From: Altibacter sp.
GTDB taxonomy: Bacteria > Bacteroidota > Bacteroidia > Flavobacteriales > Flavobacteriaceae
Reading direction: 5' to 3'
Assembly (NCBI GenBank): GCA_002696485.1
Contig: NZTP01000084.1
Span: 1 to 58,139 of the forward strand
DNA: 58,139 nucleotides
Part shown: positions 19,015 through 27,803 of the stretch, one piece after another
How the letters are laid out: each line of letters starts with the position of its first letter
Position numbering within the stretch: the stretch's first letter is position 1
Translations under genes and position numbers: made by a program
Notes under the pieces: generated by a model
Seen by the model: only the letters and a program-made list of their open reading frames with translations
Told to the model about the DNA's origin: nothing
The model's database searches: none

Positions 19015-19934
19015 ATCGCAATTATTTTTTTTCCTTCGGAATTTTTACACCCTCGGTACATACCTTCGGTATTAAACGGCATCGCGATGTTACCTTTGGC
19101 GTCGACAGCTATTAAACCGCCATCTCCTCCCAGTTCTCCCATACGATTTTGGATCACTTCTAAGGCCGCTTCCTCCAGAGAACAGCCCTTGTATTCCATA
19201 AGGCAAGAAACATCGTAGGCTACGACCCCACGGATAAAATATTCGCCACTTCCGGTACAACTTACCGCACAGGTTTTGTTATTCGCATAATTTCCGGCTC
19301 CAATCATAGGGCTATCACCTACACGTCCCCATTTCTTGTTTGTCATCCCCCCTGTTGATGTTGCCGCAGCAACCGTTCCGTCCTTGTCACAGGCCACCGC
19401 ACCCACGGTCCCGAACTTACTCTCCTTTTTTATGCTGTGGTCCAACTGAAAGCCATTGGTGCCCTTAATATCCTGCCATTGCTGATACCGAAGGGAATCG
19501 TAGAAATAGGCAGGAGACTCCAAGGTATACCCCAGCCCTTTGGCATGCAGCACAGACCCTTCGCCAGCCAGAAAAACATGTTCGCTTTTATTCATCACAT
19601 CACGAGCCAAGGCAATCGGATTTTTAATTCCTGTTACCAAAGAAACGGCCCCGGCCTTTCGCTCTTTACCCTCCATGATAGCTGCATCCATCTCATGTGT
19701 CCCTTCTGCGGTAAATACAGCGCCTCTACCTGCGTTGAATAAAGGCGAATCCTCCAACAAGCGTACAGCAATCTCAACAGCGTCTACCGCTGTTCCGCCC
19801 TCTCGGAGCACTGCATATCCTGCTTCTAGCGCTGTGTCTAAGGCGGTCTTGTAGGCCGCTTCTTTTTCTGACGTCATCTGCCCTTTTACGAGTGTTCCGG
19901 CGCCGCCGTGTATTGCTATCGATATGGAATTCAT
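19002..19934 (-). CDS. iaaA: Isoaspartyl peptidase / plant-type L-asparaginase
   Basis: A 310-residue Ntn-hydrolase. I start it at the internal ATG so that the protein opens MNSISIAIHGGAGT, as family members do; a longer in-frame start at 19976 would add 14 unlike residues. The autocatalytic nucleophile is Thr176 in GTVGAVA, followed by GRVGDSPMIGAG and CTGSGEYFIRG. Such enzymes split isoaspartyl (beta-aspartyl) dipeptides and also have asparaginase activity. Next to cphA and cphB its likely job is to cut beta-Asp-Arg from cyanophycin into Asp and Arg. There is no signal peptide. It differs from the exported glycosylasparaginase at 12106. Confidence 0.92.
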   Translation of the reverse strand: MNSISIAIHGGAGTLVKGQMTSEKEAAYKTALDTALEAGYAVLREGGTAVDAVEIAVRLLEDSPLFNAGRGAVFTAEGTHEMDAAIMEGKERKAGAVSLVTGIKNPIALARDVMNKSEHVFLAGEGSVLHAKGLGYTLESPAYFYDSLRYQQWQDIKGTNGFQLDHSIKKESKFGTVGAVACDKDGTVAAATSTGGMTNKKWGRVGDSPMIGAGNYANNKTCAVSCTGSGEYFIRGVVAYDVSCLMEYKGCSLEEAALEVIQNRMGELGGDGGLIAVDAKGNIAMPFNTEGMYRGCKNSEGKKIIAIYND

Positions 19935-20033
19935 AGATGTATTGTTCAATGCCGAAAAATACGAATTGCATCTCAATTAATTTCGGTTGGCGGAAGAAGT
20001 TTTGTAGTTTTATACACTTCAATAGTATGACCC

Positions 20034-22874
20034 ATGGCCAACCAAAAAAGACTTTTCCTTCTTGATGCCTATGCATTGATTTTTCGCGGATATTATGCGC
20101 TAATAAAGAACCCCAGGATCAATTCGAAGGGACAGGACACCTCGGCAATCATGGGTTTTATGAACTCCTTGTTCGACGTGATACGGCGTGAGAAACCCGA
20201 TCATCTGGCTGTGTGTTTTGACAAAGACGGCAGCGCCGAACGTACCGAGCTTTTTGAAGATTATAAAGCGAATCGCGATGAAACACCCGATGTGATAAGA
20301 CAATCGGTACCCATAATTCAAGACATTATCAAGGCCATGCATATTCCTTGTGTGGAAATCTCGGGAATGGAAGCTGACGACATCATTGGCACCTTGGCAA
20401 AACAAGCGGAGAAAGAGAACTACCAGGTATTTATGGTAACGCCCGACAAGGATTTTGGGCAGTTGGTTTCAGAAAATATCTTTATGTACCGACCCGCGCG
20501 CATGGGCAATGCCATCGAGATCTGGGGAATCCCGGAAGTAAAGAAACGGTTTGGGGTGGAACGTCCCGAACAGGTGATCGATTATTTGGGAATGATGGGC
20601 GATGCGAGTGACAATATTCCGGGGTTACCGGGCGTAGGCGAAAAGACAGCCAAAAAATTCATTGCCGAATTCGGGTCTATGGAGGCTTTGTTGGCCAATA
20701 CCGACAAGCTCACCGGAAAGATGAAGGAAAAAGTAGCGGAAAATGCCGAACTGGGCTTGCTGTCCAAAAAACTAGCCACCATTAAGACAGATTGTGACGT
20801 TATCTTCAACGAGAAGGATTACGAGATGTCCATGCCGGATGCTGAAAAAGTGCAGCAAATATTTGAAGAACTCGAATTTAGACGCTTAAAGGATCAATTC
20901 TTAAAGTTGTTTTCTTCGGAAGGTGCTTCGGAAGAAGTCACACAAATCTCTAATTCGGAATCTGCTAAGAAAACCGCGAAAAAAACGGCCGGAAGCGGTC
21001 AATTCTCACTGTTTGGAGGTGATGGCGAGCCGACTTCAGATATTAAGGAGTACAGTTCCCGAAAGACCATTGACACGACCGAACATTTCTACCAGACCGT
21101 ACAGCCAGGAATGGGCACCAAACTCTTCCTTCAGAATCTATTAAAACAAAAAAGTGTGTGTTTCGACACTGAAACAACGGGTTTGAATCCCTTAACTGCC
21201 GAACTTGTGGGGATCGCATTCTCATGGGAGGCGGGCAAAGGCTTTTATCTTCCCTTTCCGGAAAGCAAGTCCGAAGCACAAGAACTTATTGAACAACTGC
21301 GACCTTTTTTTGAATCTGAAGCTATTGAGAAAATCGGTCAGAATTTAAAATACGACATCAAGGTACTGGCAAAGTACAATGTTTCGGTGCAAGGAAAACT
21401 TTTCGATACTATGCTCGCTCATTACCTTATCAATCCCGATATGCGTCATAACATGGATGTTCTAGCAGAGACCTATCTCAACTATACTCCGGTTGCAATT
21501 GAAGCTCTTATAGGGAAAAAAGGGAAGAATCAAGGCAGCATGCGGGATGTGCCTATTGACCAACAAACCGAATATGCCGTAGAGGATGCCGATATCACGC
21601 TGCAGCTCAAAGAACACTTCCAGAATGAATTGGGCGAAGCGAATACACAAAAATTATTTGATGAGATCGAGATCCCGTTGCTTCGAGTTCTAGCCGATAT
21701 GGAGCTGGAAGGGATCAATCTGGATGAAGGTTTCTTGAAAAAGCTTTCTGCGGAGTTGGATAATGACATCCTGAAACTTGAAAAATCCATTTATGAAGCT
21801 GCGGGTGAAACATTTAATATTGCCTCCCCCAAACAACTGGGCGAGATCCTGTTCGATAAGATGAAACTGGTTGATAAACCAAAAAAGACTAAGACGGGCC
21901 AGTATTCTACCGCAGAGGACGTCCTTTCCTATCTGGCCAAAGACCATAAGATCATTCGGGATGTTTTGGAATATCGCGGGTTGTCAAAATTAAAGAGTAC
22001 ATATGTCGATGCGTTGCCAGAACAAGTAGAGCCTTCGACACAGCGCGTTCACACCGATTATATGCAGACGGTAGCAGCGACCGGCAGATTGAGCAGTAAC
22101 AATCCGAATTTACAGAACATCCCCATACGCACCGAACGCGGACGGGAAGTACGAAAAGCCTTCATCCCAAGGGATACGGAGCATGTGCTTTTGGCAGCGG
22201 ATTATTCACAGATAGAGCTGCGCATCATTGCTGCCCTGAGTGAAGAAGAAACCATGATACAAGCCTTTACCAATGGCGAGGATATTCATGCCTCTACTGC
22301 GGCCAAGGTTTTTAATGTTCCTTTAGCGGAAGTGACCCGCGAGCAACGAAGCAATGCAAAAACCGTAAACTTCGGGATTATATATGGCGTATCCGCCTTC
22401 GGCTTGAGCAACCAGACCGACCTCTCCCGAAGCGAAGCGAAGGAATTAATTGATACGTACTACAAGACCTATCCGAAATTGCGCAATTACATCAGTGAAC
22501 AGATTGATTTCGCCAGGGAACACGGCTATGTACAAACGGTGTTAGGACGACGGCGCTACCTCAACGGCATTAACGGTAGTAATGCCGTTGTGCGCGGTGC
22601 GGCGGAGCGCAACGCGGTGAATGCACCCATTCAAGGTAGCGCCGCAGATATCATTAAGATCGCAATGATTCGCATTCACGAGAAGATGACGAAGGCAGCG
22701 TATAAAAGCAAGATGCTCTTACAAGTGCACGATGAATTGGTCTTTGATGTTTACAAACCCGAATTGCAAGAATTGAAAGTATTAATCAAAGAAGAAATGG
22801 AAAAAGCCTATACACTTTCAGTACCTCTGGAAGTGGAGTTAGGTGTGGGTGAAAATTGGTTGGAGGCCCACTAA
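20034..22874 (+). CDS. polA: DNA polymerase I
   Basis: A 946-residue, three-domain polymerase. The 5' nuclease occupies about residues 1-290 (FLLDAYALIFRGYYA, EADDIIGTLA, GDASDNIPGLPGVGEKTA). A linker leads to the 3'-5' exonuclease (about 360-540), which keeps the metal-binding VCFDTETTGLNP, so proofreading is probably active. The polymerase domain carries motif A ADYSQIELRI, motif B RSNAKTVNFGIIYG and motif C QVHDELVFDV. It fills gaps and removes RNA primers in replication and repair. The gene is divergent from iaaA and appears to stand alone; no terminator is obvious before the convergent gene 25 bases on. Confidence 0.97.
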   Translation: MANQKRLFLLDAYALIFRGYYALIKNPRINSKGQDTSAIMGFMNSLFDVIRREKPDHLAVCFDKDGSAERTELFEDYKANRDETPDVIRQSVPIIQDIIKAMHIPCVEISGMEADDIIGTLAKQAEKENYQVFMVTPDKDFGQLVSENIFMYRPARMGNAIEIWGIPEVKKRFGVERPEQVIDYLGMMGDASDNIPGLPGVGEKTAKKFIAEFGSMEALLANTDKLTGKMKEKVAENAELGLLSKKLATIKTDCDVIFNEKDYEMSMPDAEKVQQIFEELEFRRLKDQFLKLFSSEGASEEVTQISNSESAKKTAKKTAGSGQFSLFGGDGEPTSDIKEYSSRKTIDTTEHFYQTVQPGMGTKLFLQNLLKQKSVCFDTETTGLNPLTAELVGIAFSWEAGKGFYLPFPESKSEAQELIEQLRPFFESEAIEKIGQNLKYDIKVLAKYNVSVQGKLFDTMLAHYLINPDMRHNMDVLAETYLNYTPVAIEALIGKKGKNQGSMRDVPIDQQTEYAVEDADITLQLKEHFQNELGEANTQKLFDEIEIPLLRVLADMELEGINLDEGFLKKLSAELDNDILKLEKSIYEAAGETFNIASPKQLGEILFDKMKLVDKPKKTKTGQYSTAEDVLSYLAKDHKIIRDVLEYRGLSKLKSTYVDALPEQVEPSTQRVHTDYMQTVAATGRLSSNNPNLQNIPIRTERGREVRKAFIPRDTEHVLLAADYSQIELRIIAALSEEETMIQAFTNGEDIHASTAAKVFNVPLAEVTREQRSNAKTVNFGIIYGVSAFGLSNQTDLSRSEAKELIDTYYKTYPKLRNYISEQIDFAREHGYVQTVLGRRRYLNGINGSNAVVRGAAERNAVNAPIQGSAADIIKIAMIRIHEKMTKAAYKSKMLLQVHDELVFDVYKPELQELKVLIKEEMEKAYTLSVPLEVELGVGENWLEAH

Positions 22875-22898
22875 CCCTCAGGATTTAACTTATTTTGT

Positions 22899-25544
22899 TT
22901 ACAACACAAAGCGGTACGTTGCCTTAACTAAAAAAGTATTTTGTGGTTGCTGTTGCAGGATCTGATTATCAATAATGGTGGAGAACCGATTATCCGGATC
23001 GCCCAATCCTGTGATTCCTTGAGACCATACCAAGAAGATTTCGGAACCCGGAATGTATTCCCAACGCACGACCAAATTCGATCGGAACTGAACAAAAGCA
23101 AAATCGGGATCTCCAAACTGGTAATCGGTCGTTCCGTCGCGATTTTCATCTACCAGATAGCTACCTTCAGAAAAATTTATTTGGTCGTTTCCATATAAGG
23201 TAACCCTTTCGTTGAGATCTTCTGCGATGGAATTATTCACAAAATTGAAATTGGAGAATTTTGCCCTAAATATAAAAGGTTGTCCGTAGTACTGGATGGT
23301 AAGATTAGGATTGATATTGTAATTTATGCGCAAGGTTGCACTAAGTGCTTCATTATCGATCTCCCCTAAGATATAACGTGTCGTTCCGTTAAAATCTGCT
23401 TGCGTAACATACTGCGTCTTACTGGGGCTTTCCTCATAATTGAGATCTACAGACAGACTCAAGCTGTTTAGCGGTTGGTATCGTGCTCCTACTTCATAAT
23501 TATAAAACGAGAACTGGTCTTGCGTTGCTCTTGAGTGTACATGTCCGGCCCTAAAACTTAGCTTCTTTCGTTGATCGGTCCCGCTAAAGAAGAATACATA
23601 ATTCTCTTGATTATACCGCCACCTCGGACCTCCTCTTAAGAATGTATTGACAAATATTCGGGGTTTGTGTGCGCCTCCTAGTTCGCTCCACCAATTGTTC
23701 TTCCAATTCACGTAACCTCCAATTTCATATTGGATTCGGTTATAATTTCCTTCAAAATCGAATGCGGTCGAGATATCGGCACGAATATTCGCTTGTCGAA
23801 ACCATGAAGTAGGTTTGTTCCATAGGTAGCGACCTCCCGAGTATTGGCGAATATCGTCTGCCTGACGCAAAAAGCCGATATCATTTAGTTCATACTCCGG
23901 TGATTTCCAATTACCGCCAAAATAATAGCGCCAATTACCCCCACCGCCTTTACCCACCTCAAAATTACCTCCAGTACCGGTAAGGCTCGTTTTAGTAGGA
24001 TCTACCGAAACATGCTCCGCATCCACTCGCTGAAATAAGTGTGTTAGCGATGTTTGGGTGGCAGTAATCGCTTCTGCACTTCCGCGTACATGACTAAACG
24101 TTGCTTTTCCGCTAATGTAATGCTTTCGTTCGTTCCAATTATGCTGAAAGTCCAACCCGCCGGAATAGGCTTGTGAGTGTAAAAAAGAAACATTAGGATC
24201 CATATTACGGTGTGTTGCCGTAAAAATTGCACCTACATTGCTCTTACGGTCGTTAAAGTCTTTTTGGACTCTTCCAACAAAATAATTCGTAAGAGGTTCC
24301 ACCAAGGTCTCCTCCTCAGTGCCATCCTCATTGATCACATCGGCAAATTCTTTATCGGTCACACTTTCCAAAACCCCTATGGTCCATCCTTCTTTGGTCT
24401 TACCACTAAATTTAGCGGCTCCCAAAATAGTGGTATTGTTGGGTTGATCGGCGTAGACGGTAGTGGGTCCAAATGGAGAACCCTGCGGGCTCCTCCCTAT
24501 ACGCCTTGAAAAGAATAAATTATCGGCTCCTCCTCCCACGCGATAGTCGTACACGCTTTTGTTCTCTACAAAGAAAGGACGACGTTCCTGAAAGAAGATC
24601 TCGAATCCGTCCAACGCGACCGCTCCAGGATCGGCATCCACTTGCCCAAAATCAGGATTGATTGTGGCGTCCAATGTGAGGTCGTTGGTCACGCCGATCT
24701 TAGCATCCAATCCGAAGGTGAGTCGGCCATCACTTCCATCTCGAAAAGGATTGCCTTGTTCTTCTTCATACGTATCCCATTGTGCCACGGTATAAGGTTG
24801 AATCTCAATCTGCTTTTGCGGTTTGATTCCTTTAATGCCGCGTAATTCCCCGAATTCGCTCACCCAACCCGGAGGACTGGGCAATAAGGGTTGCCATAAG
24901 GATCGCTCTTCGTTATTAAAATACCTTCGGGTGGATTGAAGACCCCAAACCTGTTCGTCGGCTGCACTAAAACGCAACTGACTTAATGGAATGCGCATTT
25001 CGGCAGTCCAGCCTTCGGCATCAATTTGCGTGTCTACATACCAAATGGGATTCCAGCTTCCGTCGAAATTTCCATTATCGGAAATAAACTCATCTCCTTT
25101 TACACCGGAGGCAGAGATCGTGAAGGAAAATCCTGTGCGGTCGTCACCATAGCTGTCTATATTGATCTCTACCCAATCCCCAGGAAAATCATCCCGTCTC
25201 CCCATGCGTCGTTCAATGGTAGAAGGATCCTTCTGATAACATCGAAATGCCACATATAGGTTTCTTGCATCATAGGCGATCTTCATTTTGGTCTGTTCAG
25301 TAGGCGGAGTAGCATTATCGGGTTCAAATTCAACATAATCTGTCGTCCAATCCACTTCATTCCAAGCAGCATCATCTAACTTCCCATCGATCACAATAGG
25401 CTCCTTACCATCAATGGATCGTGTGGTATATACACGCTTTTCGGGTTTGTTTTCGGTCGCTTCGGAAATCATTTCTGTTTGTGACCACAGGAAGGAACTG
25501 CTTGCAATACACAACAGCAGAGAGAAGGCGGTTTTGAGGAACAT
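22899..25544 (-). CDS. DUF5916 protein with N-terminal CBM9-like domain, outer-membrane barrel
   Basis: About 881 residues from the chosen ATG, which begins a clean signal peptide (MFLKTAFSLLLCIASSSFLWSQ). A longer start at 25583 would put 13 polar residues in front of it. Residues about 40-240 form a family 9 carbohydrate-binding-like sandwich (PIVIDGKLDDAAWNEVD, LYVAFRCYQKDP, WTAEMRIPLSQLRF). The rest has the alternating aromatic strands of a large outer-membrane beta-barrel and ends KATYRFVL. DUF5916 proteins are common in Bacteroidota; no biochemical function is established that I can name with confidence. The gene is monocistronic, facing away from the ribosomal block. Confidence 0.8.
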   Translation of the reverse strand: MFLKTAFSLLLCIASSSFLWSQTEMISEATENKPEKRVYTTRSIDGKEPIVIDGKLDDAAWNEVDWTTDYVEFEPDNATPPTEQTKMKIAYDARNLYVAFRCYQKDPSTIERRMGRRDDFPGDWVEINIDSYGDDRTGFSFTISASGVKGDEFISDNGNFDGSWNPIWYVDTQIDAEGWTAEMRIPLSQLRFSAADEQVWGLQSTRRYFNNEERSLWQPLLPSPPGWVSEFGELRGIKGIKPQKQIEIQPYTVAQWDTYEEEQGNPFRDGSDGRLTFGLDAKIGVTNDLTLDATINPDFGQVDADPGAVALDGFEIFFQERRPFFVENKSVYDYRVGGGADNLFFSRRIGRSPQGSPFGPTTVYADQPNNTTILGAAKFSGKTKEGWTIGVLESVTDKEFADVINEDGTEEETLVEPLTNYFVGRVQKDFNDRKSNVGAIFTATHRNMDPNVSFLHSQAYSGGLDFQHNWNERKHYISGKATFSHVRGSAEAITATQTSLTHLFQRVDAEHVSVDPTKTSLTGTGGNFEVGKGGGGNWRYYFGGNWKSPEYELNDIGFLRQADDIRQYSGGRYLWNKPTSWFRQANIRADISTAFDFEGNYNRIQYEIGGYVNWKNNWWSELGGAHKPRIFVNTFLRGGPRWRYNQENYVFFFSGTDQRKKLSFRAGHVHSRATQDQFSFYNYEVGARYQPLNSLSLSVDLNYEESPSKTQYVTQADFNGTTRYILGEIDNEALSATLRINYNINPNLTIQYYGQPFIFRAKFSNFNFVNNSIAEDLNERVTLYGNDQINFSEGSYLVDENRDGTTDYQFGDPDFAFVQFRSNLVVRWEYIPGSEIFLVWSQGITGLGDPDNRFSTIIDNQILQQQPQNTFLVKATYRFVL

Positions 25545-25705
25545 GGGTGGTTGGTCGTTGTTGATTGATACCTTAAAGGACACACAATTAAGGAGAAAGT
25601 GACAGTTCGAAGTCTATTTTAAGATAATTTTAACATTTAAACATCGTTGTTGCGTGTGCTTGTTTTTAGGGATGTTATTGTTTGTAGAAAAATAGTTTAC
25701 ACCCC

Positions 25706-25735
25706 TTGTTTTTCAAATAAATAATACTACATTTG
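25706..25735 (+). promoter_or_regulatory. Promoter of the rplM operon
   Basis: TTG at 25706-25708, a 19-base spacer, then TACATTTG at 25728-25735 exactly fit the Bacteroidota housekeeping promoter form TTG-N19-TAnnTTTG. Transcription would start near 25741, leaving a leader of about 68 bases before rplM. Confidence 0.8.
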
Positions 25736-25770
25736 CACCCCGATTTATCCAAAAGAAGGAATGTTTAACA

Positions 25771-25794
25771 CTGCCTGTAGGTGAAGACAGGTGG
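25771..25794 (+). promoter_or_regulatory. Hairpin in the rplM leader, possible ribosomal protein leader
   Basis: CTGCCTGT (25771-25778) pairs with ACAGGTGG (25787-25794), an 8-bp stem with two G-U pairs and loop AGGTGAAG. It lies 14 bases before the GTG start, where bound L13 could block translation. Autoregulatory leaders exist for several ribosomal operons; this one is inferred from position and structure only. Confidence 0.4.
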
Positions 25795-25808
25795 TAAAAT
25801 TGATAAAA

Positions 25809-26264
25809 GTGGATACACTAAGTTATAAAACAGTATCAGCAAATAAAGCGACTGTGACCAAAGAATGGTTGCACGTAGATGCTGAAGGGCAAACCCTTGG
25901 ACGTCTTGCCAGTGAAGTTGCAAAATTACTTCGCGGAAAGCACAAACCAAACTTTACCCCTCACGTTGATTGCGGTGACAATGTAATTATTACGAATGCC
26001 GAAAAGATCAACCTTACAGGAAACAAATGGGCCGACAAGACCTACATTCGTCACACAGGCTATCCTGGCGGACAACGTAGTTTGACTGCCAGTGAAATGC
26101 GAAGTAAAAATCCGGAACGCGTTGTTGAAAAAGCGGTCAAAGGGATGTTGCCTAAGAATAAATTGGGTGCTGAGCTTTTCAGAAATTTAAAAGTATATGC
26201 CGGAGCATCACACGATCAAGAGGCACAAAAACCAAAAACCATTAACCTTAACGATATCAAGTAA
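25809..26264 (+). CDS. rplM: 50S ribosomal protein L13
   Basis: A 151-residue L13 protein of the large subunit. I chose the GTG at 25809, giving an N-terminus [13 protein letters not shown] as in flavobacterial homologues. An upstream in-frame GTG at 25791 would add six residues from inside the leader hairpin. Landmarks are [30 protein letters not shown], and [12 protein letters not shown]. Its stop overlaps the start of rpsI (TAATG), the usual coupling of these two genes. Confidence 0.96.
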   Translation: MDTLSYKTVSANKATVTKEWLHVDAEGQTLGRLASEVAKLLRGKHKPNFTPHVDCGDNVIITNAEKINLTGNKWADKTYIRHTGYPGGQRSLTASEMRSKNPERVVEKAVKGMLPKNKLGAELFRNLKVYAGASHDQEAQKPKTINLNDIK

Positions 26265-26650
26265 TGGAAGTTATTCACAAAATAGGTAGAAGAAAAACCG
26301 CTGTAGCTCGTGTATACCTTCAAGAAGGAAAAGGGAATATCACTGTGAACAAACGCGAACTGGAGAACTACTTTCCAACCGCTACGTTACAGTATAAAGT
26401 AAAACAACCGTTAGCACTTACCGAAAATGACAAGACCTTTGACATTACCGTAAATGTTTTTGGCGGAGGTATTACAGGCCAGGCCGAAGCGATTCGTTTG
26501 GCGATCTCTCGCGCTATGTGCGAGTTAAACGATGAGAACAGAGGAATCCTTAAGCCGGAAGGTCTATTGACCAGAGATCCAAGAATGGTTGAGCGTAAGA
26601 AATTCGGACAGAAGAAAGCGCGTAAGAAATTCCAGTTCTCTAAACGTTAA
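26264..26650 (+). CDS. rpsI: 30S ribosomal protein S9
   Basis: A 128-residue S9 protein. It has IGRRKTAVARVYL at the N-terminus and the conserved basic tail with GLLTRDPRMVERKKFGQKKARKKFQFSKR, the last residues of which reach the P-site tRNA in the ribosome. It overlaps rplM by one base. I see no T-rich terminator after it, so transcription may run on through the 269-base gap into rpsB. Confidence 0.97.
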   Translation: MEVIHKIGRRKTAVARVYLQEGKGNITVNKRELENYFPTATLQYKVKQPLALTENDKTFDITVNVFGGGITGQAEAIRLAISRAMCELNDENRGILKPEGLLTRDPRMVERKKFGQKKARKKFQFSKR

Positions 26651-26781
26651 TCCTTCAGCGTTCGGCACGACAACGTTCTGGCGCATCACAGGATTCAAGA
26701 AACTTGAATTTTATTTAAGAGTTACCTTCCGAACTGGATTCGGAAACAAAGTTCATACATTTAATTATCAATAAGCTGTTA

Positions 26782-26866
26782 GCTGCATCTTGTTACACAG
26801 TTGCAAGATGTAGCGATTAGTTTAGCATCTAAATCAAGCCAACGTATCCTTACGCAAACGCGTAAG
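26782..26866 (+). promoter_or_regulatory. Structured leader upstream of rpsB
   Basis: Two hairpins lie in the 269-base gap before rpsB. The first is GCTGCATCTTG (26782-26792) with CAAGATGTAGC (26804-26814), 11 pairs with one G-U. The second is CTTACGC (26849-26855) with GCGTAAG (26860-26866), a perfect 7-bp stem with an AAAC loop. The 3' arm of the first can instead pair through AGATG (26806-26810) with CATCT (26826-26830), an alternative fold. No T-run follows, so this is not a simple terminator. Control by S2 is a reasonable inference, not shown. Confidence 0.45.
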
Positions 26867-26919
26867 CATTCACCGGAAGATTGACCATCTAAACACGCAG
26901 AACGTAAACTAAAACAAAA

Positions 26920-27702
26920 ATGGCAAAAAAAGTAGAAGTAAAAGACCTGCTCGATGCAGGCGTACATTTTGGTCACCTGACCAGAAAATGGAACCCAAAC
27001 ATGGCCCCGTATATTTATATGGAGCGTAACGGGATCCACATCTTAAATCTTTACAAAACAGCTGCAAAACTGGAAGAGGCAAATGAGGCCCTTTCTAAGA
27101 TCGCAGCCAGTGGACGAAAAATCCTTTTCGTTGCTACCAAGAAACAAGCTAAGGACATTGTTGCTGAAAAAGCAGGAAATGCTAACATGCCTTACATTAC
27201 TGAAAGATGGCCCGGCGGAATGTTGACCAACTTCGTGACCATCCGTAAGGCGGTAAAGAAAATGGCTTCCATAGACCGTATGAAGCAAGACGGAACTTTT
27301 AACACCCTTTCTAAGAAAGAGCGTTTACAAGTAGATCGTCTTCGTGCAAAATTGGAAAAGAACCTTGGTTCTATCAGTGACATGAGCCGTCTTCCCGGAG
27401 CGTTATTTATCGTGGATACTACCCGTGAACACATTGCCGTAAAGGAAGCTCAAAAATTGAACATTCCTATCTTCGCCATGGTGGATACCAATAGCGATCC
27501 TCGGGAAATCGATTACGTGATCCCATCAAATGACGATGCTTCAAAATCTATCGAAAAGATCATGGCTTCTGTTTCTGAAGCGATCATCGAAGGATTGGCA
27601 GAACGCAAAGGTGGAAAAGATGAGGATACACAGCCTGAAGCAAAGGCTCCTAAGGCTAAAAAAGCAAAAGCAGCTGTAGCCGCTTCCAAAGAAGAAGAAT
27701 AA
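26920..27702 (+). CDS. rpsB: 30S ribosomal protein S2
   Basis: A 260-residue S2 protein. It opens with KVEVKDLLDAGVHFGHLTRKWNPNM and carries ITERWPGGMLTNF, DRLRAKLEKNLGSI and PIFAMVDTNSDP, all standard S2 blocks. The C-terminal ~25 residues are a low-complexity Lys/Ala/Glu tail, common in this phylum. It is followed by a hairpin with a T-run and then by tsf, the usual neighbour. Confidence 0.97.
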   Translation: MAKKVEVKDLLDAGVHFGHLTRKWNPNMAPYIYMERNGIHILNLYKTAAKLEEANEALSKIAASGRKILFVATKKQAKDIVAEKAGNANMPYITERWPGGMLTNFVTIRKAVKKMASIDRMKQDGTFNTLSKKERLQVDRLRAKLEKNLGSISDMSRLPGALFIVDTTREHIAVKEAQKLNIPIFAMVDTNSDPREIDYVIPSNDDASKSIEKIMASVSEAIIEGLAERKGGKDEDTQPEAKAPKAKKAKAAVAASKEEE

Positions 27703-27724
27703 AGAGTACCCTTATAAACATATC

Positions 27725-27774
27725 AAAGTCGTTTGGTTCTTTTTCTTTCTGAAAATAAATTGAACGACTTTTTT
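27725..27774 (+). terminator. Terminator-like hairpin between rpsB and tsf
   Basis: AAAGTCGTT (27725-27733) pairs perfectly with AACGACTTT (27763-27771) across a 29-base loop, and the 3' arm runs into TTTTTT ending at 27774. It lies 22 bases after rpsB and 29 bases before tsf. The large loop suggests a partial terminator that lowers tsf relative to rpsB rather than a full stop. Confidence 0.6.
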
Positions 27775-27803
27775 ACTAATACATAACTTAAACATTTAAA
27801 ACG

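Noticed and set aside
26589-26774. Short open frame between rpsI and rpsB
   Set aside because: It starts inside rpsI in another frame and reads basic, low-information sequence; the region is better explained as an RNA leader.
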